Positions 52,592 through 62,399 of a stretch of 64,000 nucleotides of DNA are shown here, one piece after another. Both the position numbers and the translations under genes were made by a program. The stretch lies in assembly GCF_900230195.1 (NCBI RefSeq), contig NZ_OCNE01000025.1, positions 1 through 64,000 of the forward strand, in the 5' to 3' direction. Every line of letters begins with the position of its first letter. The stretch's first letter is position 1. Under the pieces are notes generated by a model. That model saw only the letters and a list, made by a program, of their open reading frames with translations, searched no databases and was not told where the DNA came from. The DNA comes from Streptomyces zhaozhouensis. GTDB taxonomy: Bacteria > Actinomycetota > Actinomycetes > Streptomycetales > Streptomycetaceae.

Positions 52592-53737
52592 TCACGGGAG
52601 GACCGGCTCCTCCTCGGCGGAACCCTCGCCCTCACCGCCGCCGGAGCCGCCCTCGGCCTCGGCCTCGACCAGCGAGTCCGAGCGCAGCTGCGCGGCGTGC
52701 TCGGCGGCCTCGTCCAGGGAGACCTCGATGGTGCCCTGGCCGGTCCGCCGCTGCATCGTGGCGAAGCCGGCGGTGCTGTGGTCGGCCCAGACGCAGAGCG
52801 GCACCGGCACCATCTCGCCGGTGAGGGCGTCCTCGGTCTCGGCCTGCTGGCACTTCATGACCGCGCCGTCCAGCCCGTCGGGGCTGACCGACTCGGGGTC
52901 GCCGACGAGGTTCACGTTGCCGCCGGAGGCGGAGGCCTCCTGGGCGCCGTAGGCCAGGAAGGCGTCCACCGTGCCCTCGGGGTCGTCGACCGTGCCCCAC
53001 ATGCCGACGGTGAACATGGTGGTGACCTCGGTGCTGCCCAGCTCCGAGGGGTCCATGAGCGAGCTGGCCTCCTCGGGGGTCATCCCGGCCAGATAGGTGG
53101 CCGTGGAGACCTCCGCGTCGGTGAGGCCGATCTCGGCGAGCTCCTCCTCGCTGAAGTCGTCGGTGCCGGTCGGGGGCTGCACCGCCGTGTACTCGCCCGT
53201 GGACTGCGGGAACTCCAGCATGTAGCTGGTGTCCGGGTCGCCGCCCGCGCTGTCGCCGCCCTCGTCGTCATCGTCGCCGCTGAGCAGGAAGAACGCGCCG
53301 CCGCCGACCACGGCGAGGGCCACGACCGAGGCGATCACGATGAGCAGCGTCTTGTTGCCGCCACCGCCGCCGGAGGGCGGCTGCGGCTGGCCGTAGGGCC
53401 CCGGGGGCTGACCTGGGTGGCCGGGCTGACCCGGGTACTGGCCGGGCGGGGGCTGCTGGCCGTAGGGGCCGGGCTGGCCCGGGGCGCCGGGCGGCTGGGG
53501 CTGGCCGTACGGGCCCGGCTGACCGGGCGCGCCGGCGGGCTGCCCCGGGGCGCCGGGCTGCTGCGGGTAGCCGTAGCCGGGGCCCTGAGGTGCGCCGGGT
53601 GCGCCGCCCTGGGCGTACGGGTTCGGCCCGCCGCCCGGAGCGCCCTGCGGCGGCGGCGCCCCGTACGGGCCGGGCTGCCCGGGCTGCTGCCCCGGCGGGG
53701 GCTGCTGCCCGTAGGGACCCGGCTGGTTGTGACTCAT
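52592..53737 (-). CDS. Pro/Gln/Gly-rich single-pass membrane protein
   Basis: 381 residues. A cytoplasmic N-terminus of about 125 residues consists of PGQPGPYGQ-type repeats. One TM helix (TLLIVIASVVALAVVGGGAF) follows, then an acidic extracytoplasmic domain of about 230 residues with EEELAEIGLTDAEV, VTTMFTVGMWGTVDD, and MVPVPLCVWADHST. It lacks a signal peptide and a catalytic motif. It is convergent with clpX and divergent from valS. Proteins of this shape are common in Streptomyces and mostly uncharacterised. Confidence 0.8.
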   Translation of the reverse strand: MSHNQPGPYGQQPPPGQQPGQPGPYGAPPPQGAPGGGPNPYAQGGAPGAPQGPGYGYPQQPGAPGQPAGAPGQPGPYGQPQPPGAPGQPGPYGQQPPPGQYPGQPGHPGQPPGPYGQPQPPSGGGGGNKTLLIVIASVVALAVVGGGAFFLLSGDDDDEGGDSAGGDPDTSYMLEFPQSTGEYTAVQPPTGTDDFSEEELAEIGLTDAEVSTATYLAGMTPEEASSLMDPSELGSTEVTTMFTVGMWGTVDDPEGTVDAFLAYGAQEASASGGNVNLVGDPESVSPDGLDGAVMKCQQAETEDALTGEMVPVPLCVWADHSTAGFATMQRRTGQGTIEVSLDEAAEHAAQLRSDSLVEAEAEGGSGGGEGEGSAEEEPVLP

Positions 53738-53971
53738 GGTGTTCCCCTCAAGAGCCCGACATCGTCAACATCGAGCACATCCTGTCGGATGAGATGGCTT
53801 GCTGTACATCCACCCCAATCACATCTCCCCACTCCGCGCAAGTCCCCCCGGGCTTCTTTTCGGAGACGTCATACCGGTCGATCTCTCCCGCGACGCGGGG
53901 GCGTTGAGGCGCGTCCGCCGAGCGGTCGCCGACGCCGGGAAACTGGTGCGCCGAGTGTCAGCGGGGCGTTC

Positions 53972-53977
53972 TAGACT
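53972..53977 (+). promoter_or_regulatory. -10 element of valS (leaderless transcript)
   Basis: TAGACT lies seven bases before the valS GTG. With the usual six or seven bases to the start point, transcription begins at or one base before the start codon. No RBS is present. Confidence 0.55.
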
Positions 53978-53984
53978 TACCGCC

Positions 53985-56615
53985 GTGACCGAGAACACTC
54001 AGCCGCCCGCCGACGGGCCCCACAGCGCACCCGCAGATCTGCCGACGCAGTACACGCCGGCCGACGTAGAGGGGAAGCTGTACGAGCGCTGGGTAGAGCG
54101 CGGTTACTTCGAGGCGGACGCGGCCAGCGACAAGGAGCCGTACACGATCGTCATCCCGCCGCCCAACGTCACGGGAAGCCTCCACCTCGGCCACGCCTTC
54201 GAGCACACGCTCATCGACGCGCTCACCCGCCGCAAGCGGATGCAGGGGTACGAGACCCTCTGGCAGCCGGGGATGGACCACGCGGGCATCGCCACCCAGA
54301 ACCGCGTGGAGCGGGAGTTGGCCGGCGAGGGCAAGTCCCGGCACGACCTGGGCCGGGAGGCGTTCGTCGAGCGGGTCTGGCAGTGGAAGGCCGAGTCCGG
54401 CGGCACGATCTCGGGGCAGATGCGCCGCCTCGGCGACGGCGTCGCCTGGTCGCGTGAGCGCTTCACGATGGACGAGGGCCTCTCCCGCGCGGTCAACACG
54501 ATCTTCAAGCGGCTCTACGACGACGAGTTGATCTACCGCGCCGAGCGCATCATCAACTGGTGCCCGCGTTGTCTGACCGCCATCTCGGACATCGAGGTGG
54601 AGTACCAGGACGACGACGGCGAGTTGGTCTCCATCCGGTACGGCGAGGGTGAGGACTCGCTGGTCGTCGCCACCACCAGGGCCGAGACGATGCTGGGCGA
54701 CACCGCCGTCGCGGTCCACCCGGACGACGAGCGGTACCGCCATCTCGTCGGCCGCGAGATCCGGCTGCCGCTGACCGACCGTTCGATCCCGGTCGTCGCC
54801 GACCGGCACGTGGACCCGGAGTTCGGCACCGGCGCGGTCAAGGTCACCCCGGCCCACGACCCCAACGACTTCGAGATCGGCCGCCGGCACGGCCTGGCCC
54901 AGCTGACGGTGATGGACGAGCACGCGGTGATCACCGCGCCCGGCCCGTTCCAGGGCCTGGACCGGCTGGAGGCGCGCTCGGCCGTCGTCGGCGCGCTCCG
55001 CGAGGAGGGGCGCATCGTCGCGGAGAAGCGCCCCTACCAGCACTCCGTCGGCCACTGCTCGCGCTGCCACACCACCGTCGAGCCCCGGCTGTCCATGCAG
55101 TGGTGGGTCCGGGTCGGCCCGCTGGCCGAGGCGGCGGGGGACGCGGTCCGTGACGGCCGGGTCGCCATCCACCCCAAGGAGATGTCCTCCCGGTACTTCG
55201 AGTGGGTGGACAACCTGCACGACTGGTGCATCTCCCGCCAGTTGTGGTGGGGCCACCGCATCCCGGTCTGGTACGGCCCGGACGGCGAGGTCCGCTGCGT
55301 CGGCCCGGACGAGGAGCCGCCGAGCGGCCCCGGGTGGCACCAGGACACGGACGTGCTGGACACCTGGTTCTCCTCGGGGCTGTGGCCCTTCTCCACCCTG
55401 GGCTGGCCGGACGCCACGGAGAGCGTCGCGAAGTTCTACCCGAACTCGGTCCTGGTCACCGGGTACGACATCCTCTTCTTCTGGGTCGCCCGGATGATGA
55501 TGTTCGGCCTCTACGCGATGGACGGCGTCCCGCCGTTCCGCACCATCGCGCTGCACGGCATGGTCCGTGACCAGTTCGGCAAGAAGATGTCCAAGTCCTT
55601 CGGGAACGCGGTGGACCCGCTGGACTGGATGGACGCCTACGGCTCGGACGCGGTCCGTTTCACCCTGGCCAGGGGGGCCAACCCGGGCGTCGACGTGCCG
55701 ATCGGCGAGGACTGGGTCCAGGCGTCGAGGAACTTCGCGAACAAGGTGTGGAACGCCACCCGCTTCGCCCTGCTCAACGGCGCCACGGTCGAGGGCCCGC
55801 TGCCCTCCGCCGACGAGATGTCCGCCACCGACCGCTGGGTGCTCTCCCGGCTGAACTCGGTGGTCGCCGAGGCCGACGCCTACTACGACGACTACCAGTT
55901 CGCCAAGCTGAGCGACGCGCTGTTCCACTTCGCGTGGGACGAGGTCTTCGACTGGTACGTGGAGCTGTCCAAGACGACCTTTGCCGCCGGCGGGCGCCCG
56001 GCCGAGGTCGCGCGGCGGGTGCTGGGCGAGGTGCTGGACGTGACGCTGCGGCTGCTCCACCCGCTGGTCCCGTTCGTCACCGAGGAGTTGTGGACGACGC
56101 TGACCGGCGGCGAGTCCGTGGTGATCGCCGACTGGCCGACCGACTCGGGGTTCCGGGACCCGGCGGCCGAGCGCGAGCTGGACGCCGTGCGGCAGCTGGT
56201 CACCGAGGTGCGCAGGTTCCGCGCCGACCAGGGCCTCCAGCCGGGGCAGCGGGTGCCCGCCACCCTCGACCTGGGGGAGACCGGGCTGGCCGCACACGAG
56301 CCGGCGATGCGCGCGCTGCTCCGGCTGGAGCCGGCGGGCGAGGCGTTCAGCGCCACGGCGAGCCTGCCGGCCGCCGGCGCGGTCGTGGCGCTCGACCTCT
56401 CGGGGGCGATCGACTTCGCCGCCGAGCGCAAGCGCCTGGCCAAGGACCTGGCCGCCGCGGAGAAGGAGCTGGCCGGCACCACGGCCAAGCTGGGCAACGA
56501 GGCGTTTCTCGCCAAGGCCCCCGAGCCCGTCGTGGCCAAGATCCGCGCCCGCCGCGAGTCGGCCGAGGCCGACATCGCGCGGATCACCGAGCAGTTGGCG
56601 AAGCTCCCGGACTGA
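53985..56615 (+). CDS. valS: Valine--tRNA ligase
   Basis: 876-residue class I aminoacyl-tRNA synthetase that charges tRNA-Val and edits threonine. HLGH (67-70) in PPNVTGSLHLGHAF is the HIGH motif and KKMSKSFGNAVDP (near 533) the KMSKS motif. The editing CP1 domain has TRAETMLGDTAVAVHP. The C-terminal coiled-coil typical of ValRS is present (ERKRLAKDLAAAEKELAG). I chose GTG 53985 (VTENTQPPADGPHSAP) over upstream starts because a -10 element sits seven bases before it; upstream codons lack homology. Two hairpins follow the stop. Confidence 0.97.
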   Translation: MTENTQPPADGPHSAPADLPTQYTPADVEGKLYERWVERGYFEADAASDKEPYTIVIPPPNVTGSLHLGHAFEHTLIDALTRRKRMQGYETLWQPGMDHAGIATQNRVERELAGEGKSRHDLGREAFVERVWQWKAESGGTISGQMRRLGDGVAWSRERFTMDEGLSRAVNTIFKRLYDDELIYRAERIINWCPRCLTAISDIEVEYQDDDGELVSIRYGEGEDSLVVATTRAETMLGDTAVAVHPDDERYRHLVGREIRLPLTDRSIPVVADRHVDPEFGTGAVKVTPAHDPNDFEIGRRHGLAQLTVMDEHAVITAPGPFQGLDRLEARSAVVGALREEGRIVAEKRPYQHSVGHCSRCHTTVEPRLSMQWWVRVGPLAEAAGDAVRDGRVAIHPKEMSSRYFEWVDNLHDWCISRQLWWGHRIPVWYGPDGEVRCVGPDEEPPSGPGWHQDTDVLDTWFSSGLWPFSTLGWPDATESVAKFYPNSVLVTGYDILFFWVARMMMFGLYAMDGVPPFRTIALHGMVRDQFGKKMSKSFGNAVDPLDWMDAYGSDAVRFTLARGANPGVDVPIGEDWVQASRNFANKVWNATRFALLNGATVEGPLPSADEMSATDRWVLSRLNSVVAEADAYYDDYQFAKLSDALFHFAWDEVFDWYVELSKTTFAAGGRPAEVARRVLGEVLDVTLRLLHPLVPFVTEELWTTLTGGESVVIADWPTDSGFRDPAAERELDAVRQLVTEVRRFRADQGLQPGQRVPATLDLGETGLAAHEPAMRALLRLEPAGEAFSATASLPAAGAVVALDLSGAIDFAAERKRLAKDLAAAEKELAGTTAKLGNEAFLAKAPEPVVAKIRARRESAEADIARITEQLAKLPD

Positions 56616-56623
56616 CCCGCGCC

Positions 56624-56680
56624 GCTCCCCGGGCCCCGCGCCCGGGGAGCGCCCTCCCGGCCCCCGAGCGACCGGGAGGG
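56624..56680 (+). terminator. Double hairpin after valS
   Basis: GCTCCCCGGG pairs with CCCGGGGAGC (56624-56650), and CCCTCCCGG with CCGGGAGGG (56652-56680). Both stems are perfect, adjacent, and lie directly before the folC -10 element. Confidence 0.8.
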
Positions 56681-56686
56681 CTTCCG

Positions 56687-56692
56687 TAGACT
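56687..56692 (+). promoter_or_regulatory. -10 element of folC (leaderless transcript)
   Basis: TAGACT followed by seven bases and GTG, the same word and spacing as at valS. Confidence 0.55.
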
Positions 56693-56699
56693 GGCCGGC

Positions 56700-58262
56700 G
56701 TGAGCGACGCGCAGCCCGACCCCGGCCAGGAGCCGGAGGATCTTCCCGGCATCCCCCCGACCGACGACGAGCCGAGCGAGGGCGGGGAGTTCGACCGGAT
56801 CGTCTCCGCCGAGCGCGACCGCGACCCGGATCTGGCCGTGATCGAGGCCGGCAGCCGGACCCTGCGGGCCCAGGCGGGCCCGCCCGGCGGCGACCTGCCG
56901 ACCAGGCCCGAGGACCCGGAGCTCGACCGCGCCCTTGCCGAGGTGGAGAAGGAGCTGCTGGCCCGCTGGCCGGAGACCAAGCTCGACCCGTCGACGGCCC
57001 GGATGACCGCGCTGATGGACGTGCTCGGGGACCCCCAGCGGAGCTACCAGGCCATCCACATCACCGGCACCAACGGCAAGACGACCACGGCCCGGATGAT
57101 CGAGGCCCTGCTGGCGGGCTTCGACCTGCGCACCGGCCGCTACAGCAGTCCCCATGTCCAGTCCATCACCGAGCGGATCAGCCTGGACGGCGCCCCGATC
57201 CCCGCCGACCGCTTCGTCGAGGCCTACCGGGACATCCAGCCCTACCTGGACCTGGTCGACGCCGGGCAGGAGCACCGGCTCTCCTTCTTCGAGGTGCTGA
57301 CCGGCATGGCCTACGCGGCCTTCGCCGACGCCCCCGTCGACGTCGCCGTCGTCGAGGTGGGGATGGGCGGCAGCTGGGACGCCACCAACGTGATCGACGG
57401 CTCCGTCGCCGTGCTCACCCCCATCAGCCTCGACCACACGGAGCGGCTCGGGACCTCGCCCGAGCGGATCGCGGTGGAGAAGTCCGGCATCGTCAAGCCC
57501 GGCGCCCGCGTGATCCTCGCCCAGCAGCAGATCGAGGCCGCCTCCGTGGTGCTGCGCCGGGCGGTGGAGGTCGACGCCACCGTGGCCAGGGAGGGCATGG
57601 AGTTCGGGGTGCTCTCCCGGGAGGTGGCGGTCGGCGGGCAGCTGTTGACGCTGCGCGGCCTCGGCGGGGAGTACCCGGAGGTCTTCCTCCCGCTGCACGG
57701 CGCCCACATGGCGCACAACGCGGCGGTCGCCCTGGCCGCCGTCGAGGCGTTCTTCGGCGTGGGCGACGGCCGCCCCGCCGAGCCGCTCGACCAGGAGGTG
57801 GTGCGCGCCGCGTTCGCCTCCGTCTCCTCGCCCGGCCGGCTGGAGGTGGTGCGCAGCAGCCCCACCGTGCTGGTGGACGCGGCGCACAACCCGGGCGGCG
57901 CGCACGCCACCGCCGAGGCGGTCACCGAGGCGTTCGGTTTCAGCCGGCTGATCGGCGTGGTCGGCGCGACCCGGGGCAAGGACGTGCGGGGCCTGCTGGA
58001 GGCGTTCGAACCGGTCTTCACCGAGGTCGTCGTCACCCGCAACACCTCCCAACGCGCCGTTGACGTGGACGAGTTGGCCGCCGTCGCGGTGGAGGTCTTC
58101 GGCGCGGAACGGGTCCAGGTCGAGCCCCGGCTCGACGACGCCATCGAGGCGGCCGTGGCCCTCGCCGAGGAGGAGCACGAGTACGCCGCCGCCGGGGTGC
58201 TGGTCACCGGCTCGGTGATCACCGTCGGCGAGGCCAGGACGCTGCTGCGGGGTGGGCGCTGA
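56700..58262 (+). CDS. folC: Folylpolyglutamate synthase / dihydrofolate synthase
   Basis: 520 residues. It adds glutamate to dihydropteroate and folates. The ATP loop ITGTNGKTT is at about 121-129. IRERI-like SITERISLDGAPIP, the Mg-binding SFFEVLTGMAYAAFADA with DVAVVEVGMGGSWDATN, and the C-terminal DAAHNPGG are all present. The first 75 residues are an acidic Pro-rich extension (EPEDLPGIPPTDDEPSEGG) not found in most bacteria. GTG 56700 is fixed by a -10 element seven bases upstream. The stop shares a base with the next ATG (TGATG), coupling it to the DUF4233-like gene. Confidence 0.95.
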   Translation: MSDAQPDPGQEPEDLPGIPPTDDEPSEGGEFDRIVSAERDRDPDLAVIEAGSRTLRAQAGPPGGDLPTRPEDPELDRALAEVEKELLARWPETKLDPSTARMTALMDVLGDPQRSYQAIHITGTNGKTTTARMIEALLAGFDLRTGRYSSPHVQSITERISLDGAPIPADRFVEAYRDIQPYLDLVDAGQEHRLSFFEVLTGMAYAAFADAPVDVAVVEVGMGGSWDATNVIDGSVAVLTPISLDHTERLGTSPERIAVEKSGIVKPGARVILAQQQIEAASVVLRRAVEVDATVAREGMEFGVLSREVAVGGQLLTLRGLGGEYPEVFLPLHGAHMAHNAAVALAAVEAFFGVGDGRPAEPLDQEVVRAAFASVSSPGRLEVVRSSPTVLVDAAHNPGGAHATAEAVTEAFGFSRLIGVVGATRGKDVRGLLEAFEPVFTEVVVTRNTSQRAVDVDELAAVAVEVFGAERVQVEPRLDDAIEAAVALAEEEHEYAAAGVLVTGSVITVGEARTLLRGGR

Positions 58263-58603
58263 TGCGCACGTTCTGCGCCAGCACGCTGGTGGGCGAGTTC
58301 TTCGTCATCGGCCTCGCGGGGCTGGCCGCCAGCCGGCTGTCCACCGTCTCCACCACCACCCTCTGGTGGGTCTGCGGCGGCGCCATGCTGCTGTGCCTGC
58401 TGCTGTGCGCCGTCGCCGGCCGTCCGGTCGGGGTGTGGCTGGGCTGGGGGCTCCAGGGCGCGCTGATCGCGGCCGGATTCGTGCTTCCGGCGATGTTCGT
58501 GCTGGGCGCCGCGTTCGCCGGGCTGTGGTGGGCCTCGGTCCACTTCGGCGCCCGGGTCGACGCGCTGCGTGCCGCCAGGGAGGCGAGCGCGACGGCCGGT
58601 TGA
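58262..58603 (+). CDS. DUF4233-like four-TM membrane protein
   Basis: 113 residues with four TM helices (LVGEFFVIGLAGLAASRL, TLWWVCGGAMLLCLLLCAV, GVWLGWGLQGALIAAGFV, AMFVLGAAFAGLWWASV) and a short basic tail. It starts on the last base of the folC stop, the usual neighbour pair in actinobacteria, so the membrane protein is translated with FolC. Its function is unknown. Confidence 0.88.
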   Translation: MRTFCASTLVGEFFVIGLAGLAASRLSTVSTTTLWWVCGGAMLLCLLLCAVAGRPVGVWLGWGLQGALIAAGFVLPAMFVLGAAFAGLWWASVHFGARVDALRAAREASATAG

Positions 58604-58758
58604 GCGGCCCTGGGTGCGGCGCGCCCGTCGCTGCCCGGTACTCTTACGCTCCCCGCGCCGTCCGGCTCACCGGCCGGGCGTGCGGGCCGCGCGCCCACGC
58701 GCGCCATGCCCCAGGTGCTCCCGCCACCACGCTGCCATCTTTCTCAGGAGCCGCCCCC

Positions 58759-59175
58759 ATGAGCCAGCGCACTCTTGTTCTTCTCAAGCCCGACGCGGTC
58801 AGCCGTGGGCTGATCGGCGAGATCGTGGGCCGGGTGGAACGCAAGGCGGGCTGGCGGATCACCGCGCTCGAACTGCGCACCCTGGAGCGCGCGACCCTGG
58901 AGACGCACTACGCGGAGCACGTGGGGCGTCCCTTCTACGAACCGTTGATCGAGTTCATGGCGTCCGGCCCGAGCGTGGCCATGGTCGTCGAGGGCGAGCG
59001 GGTCATCGAGGGCCTGCGGACGCTGGCCGGGCCGACCGACCCGATCGCCGCGGCGCCGGGCTCCGTGCGGGGCGACTTCGGCACCGTGGTCAGGGAGAAC
59101 CTGATCCACGCCTCGGACTCGGAGGAGTCCGCCGAGCGCGAGATGAAGATCTTCTTCCCCGACCTGTCGAGCTGA
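58759..59175 (+). CDS. ndk: Nucleoside-diphosphate kinase
   Basis: 138 residues, the full NDK length. It moves a phosphate from NTPs to NDPs through a phospho-His, which is the His in ENLIHASDS. Other NDK signatures are TLVLLKPDAVSRGLIGEIV and HVGRPFYEPLIEFMASGPSV. In ndk of other bacteria the substrate lysine is in KPDAV, as here. GGAG precedes ATG 58759. It is the last gene before the mre operon, with 309 bases between. Confidence 0.96.
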   Translation: MSQRTLVLLKPDAVSRGLIGEIVGRVERKAGWRITALELRTLERATLETHYAEHVGRPFYEPLIEFMASGPSVAMVVEGERVIEGLRTLAGPTDPIAAAPGSVRGDFGTVVRENLIHASDSEESAEREMKIFFPDLSS

Positions 59176-59484
59176 GCGCCCGTCAGCGAAGAAGCCGGGC
59201 CACGCCGGCACGGTGGAATGCGATGTTCCGCCGTGGTCGGTAAGGTCGGTCAGGGGAACCCCTCACCCGAACGCGACGTCATCATGATGGAGGGTGGGGC
59301 CGGTTCCGCCGACAATGGCGAAAGCGGCGCTCCGGCGCTCCGTGTCAGTCCGGCCGTGGATACGATGGCTTTGCCGCGTCTCTTCTCCCCTCGGCGGGAG
59401 AGGCCCCCGTGCGCACGCCTACCATCGCACCCTCCGCCGACCTCCCGCACATAACGCTCCAGCTGGAAGGCCAGATGCATCCCT
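59176..59484 (+). promoter_or_regulatory. Leader and promoter region of the mre operon
   Basis: There is no gene in these 309 bases. A SigE-like promoter (59255-59280) places a start near 59288, giving a leader of about 200 bases. The 90 bases before mreB are less GC-rich. No clear hairpin that would act as an attenuator was noted. Confidence 0.5.
59255..59280 (+). promoter_or_regulatory. SigE-like (envelope stress) promoter upstream of mreB
   Basis: GGAAC-N17-CGTC fits the SigE pattern GAAC with -10 ending in TC at 16-17 bases. It is placed upstream of mreB. Confidence 0.5.
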
Positions 59485-60516
<1,032 letters not shown>

Positions 60517-60594
60517 GCGCCAGGCGTTCGCCCGGCCCGGCCGGGCGGCCCCAGGGATTCGTCTGACCGACCCAGAAAGGCACGGCCGCCGCAC

Positions 60595-61704
60595 GTGAGG
60601 GACACCCGAGAGAGCCGGCTGCTTCTCGTACTGCTGGTCTCCATCGCTTTCGCGCTGATCACGATGGACATCCGGGGCGGGGACGACTCCCCGCTCGACG
60701 GTCCACGGGAGGCCGCCGCGTCCTTCTTCGGCCCGGTGGAGGAGGGCGTCGCCGGCGCCGTCGACCCCTTCGCCAACGCGATCGCCGCCGTCCGTGACTC
60801 GGGCGACCGGCACGACAGGATCAGCGAGCTGGAGCGGGAGAACGCCGAGCTGCGCCAGGAGCTGGGCAGCGACGCGCACCGCGAGTCGCGGATAGCACAA
60901 CTGGACGAGCTGCTCCAGACCGCCGGCGCCGGCCGGTACGGCATCGTCGGCGCCCAGGTCATCGCCATCGGCGCCGGCCAGGGCTTCTCCTGGACGGTCA
61001 CGATCGACGCCGGCAGCGAGGACGGCCTGGCCCGCGACATGACGGTGCTCAACGGCGACGGCCTCGTCGGCCGCGTCACCACCGTCGCCAAGGGCACGGC
61101 GACGGTGCTCCTGGCCAACGACCCGGGGTTCACCGTCGGCACGCGGCTGGAGGGCAGCGAGGAGCTGGGCTTCGCGACGGGGCGCGGTGACAACACGCTT
61201 GAGGTCCAGCTGCTCAACCAGCGCGCCGAGGTCGAGAAGGGCGACCGGATGGTCACCTTCGGCTCGGCGGACAACAAGCCCTTCGTGCCGGGGGTCCCGG
61301 TCGGCGAGGTGGTCGGCGTCGAGCGCTCCAACGGCGACCTGACCCGCACCGTCCAGGTCCGGCCCTACGCCGCGTTCACCCAACTCGACCTGGTCGGCGT
61401 CGTCGTCGACCCGCCCCGCGACAACCCGCGCGACTCCGTGCTGCCCGAGCGCCCGGAGGACGCCGAGCGGCGTGCGGCCGAGAACGACGCGGAGGCCGAG
61501 GAGGAGGGCGCCGAGGAGGGCGAGGCGAACGAGGAGCAGGGGGCCGGCGACGAGGGCGCCGCCGACGACTTCCCCGAGCCCGACGGCCTGGCGCCGCCCG
61601 ACGAGGACGAGGGCGGCGACGAGGGCGAGGACGGCGGGCAGGGCACCGAGTTCGGCGCCCTCGCCCCCGGGCGTGAACGCGATTCCACGGCGAGCAGGAG
61701 CTGA
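60595..61704 (+). CDS. mreC: Rod-shape-determining protein MreC
   Basis: 369 residues. A short cytoplasmic start and TM helix (LLLVLLVSIAFALITMDI) are followed by an extracytoplasmic coiled coil (ISELERENAELRQEL) and the beta domains of MreC (VIAIGAGQGFSWTVTIDAGS, GLVGRVTTVAKGTATVLL, GVPVGEVVGV). It recruits PBPs to the elongation or sporulation complex. The last 80 residues form an extremely acidic tail (EAEEEGAEEGEANEEQG) absent from most homologues. GTG 60595 has weak RBS sequence; mreD follows two bases after the stop. Confidence 0.95.
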   Translation: MRDTRESRLLLVLLVSIAFALITMDIRGGDDSPLDGPREAAASFFGPVEEGVAGAVDPFANAIAAVRDSGDRHDRISELERENAELRQELGSDAHRESRIAQLDELLQTAGAGRYGIVGAQVIAIGAGQGFSWTVTIDAGSEDGLARDMTVLNGDGLVGRVTTVAKGTATVLLANDPGFTVGTRLEGSEELGFATGRGDNTLEVQLLNQRAEVEKGDRMVTFGSADNKPFVPGVPVGEVVGVERSNGDLTRTVQVRPYAAFTQLDLVGVVVDPPRDNPRDSVLPERPEDAERRAAENDAEAEEEGAEEGEANEEQGAGDEGAADDFPEPDGLAPPDEDEGGDEGEDGGQGTEFGALAPGRERDSTASRS

Positions 61705-61706
61705 CC

Positions 61707-62399
61707 ATGCGCCTCTACCGCACCCTGCTGGCGGCCGTTCTGGTCTTCGTCGCGCTGCTGGCGCAGGTGACGATACTGGCCAGGCTTGGCCTGCCGGGCG
61801 CCGTGCCCGACCTGCTGCTGCTCACCGTGCTCGGCCTGGCGCTGGTCTACGGCCACACCGGCGGCGCGCTGGTCGGCTTCGCCGCCGGCCTGCTCGCCGA
61901 CCTCGCGCCGCCCGCCGACCACGCGGTGGGCCGTTACGCGCTGGTGCTCTGCGTGATCGGCTATGCGGCGGGGCTGACCCGGCCGGAGAACGGCCAGCAC
62001 CGTTCCGCGACCGTGCCGATGCTGGTGGTCGCGGGTGGGGCGCTCAGTTCGACGCTGCTGTACGCGGGCGTGGGCGCGCTGGTGGGCGACACCCCGGCGC
62101 GCGACGTCGGGCTGACCGGGCTGCTGGTCAGCGCGACCATCTACGACCTGCTGCTGGCGCCGTTCGTGGTGCCGCTGGTGATGGCCGCGGCCCGGCGGGG
62201 CGAGGGCGATCCGCTCTCCGGTGACGGCACCGGGTCGGACAACCCGATCAGCTGGCTCGGGGGCGCCTCCGGAGTCGCCGCACGCCCCCGGGCTCCGCGC
62301 CGGAGCCGCTACGGCAAGGCCGCGCGCCAGCGTTCCCCGTTGCTGAGCCGTTCCGCGCGGAACAGCGCGGGGCGCATCAAGGGAGTCAAGCGACTGTGA
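61707..62399 (+). CDS. mreD: Rod-shape-determining protein MreD
   Basis: 230 residues with five or six TM helices, including AAVLVFVALLAQVTIL and PDLLLLTVLGLALVYG. It bridges MreC and the transpeptidase. The C-terminal 50 residues are cytoplasmic and strongly basic (RPRAPRRSRYGKAARQR). It follows mreC at two bases and its stop overlaps the PBP2 start (GTGA), so it is part of a tightly coupled operon. Confidence 0.94.
   Translation: MRLYRTLLAAVLVFVALLAQVTILARLGLPGAVPDLLLLTVLGLALVYGHTGGALVGFAAGLLADLAPPADHAVGRYALVLCVIGYAAGLTRPENGQHRSATVPMLVVAGGALSSTLLYAGVGALVGDTPARDVGLTGLLVSATIYDLLLAPFVVPLVMAAARRGEGDPLSGDGTGSDNPISWLGGASGVAARPRAPRRSRYGKAARQRSPLLSRSARNSAGRIKGVKRL

Noticed and set aside
53738..53984. 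Possible T-box leader upstream of valS
   Set aside because: No T-box core sequence or specifier hairpin was seen, and the promoter next to the GTG leaves no room for a leader.
53958..58178. A minus-strand open frame of 1406 codons opposite valS and folC
   Set aside because: It is antisense to two well-supported genes and has the His/Arg/Asp/Gly/Val composition of a GC-driven shadow frame. There are no family motifs.
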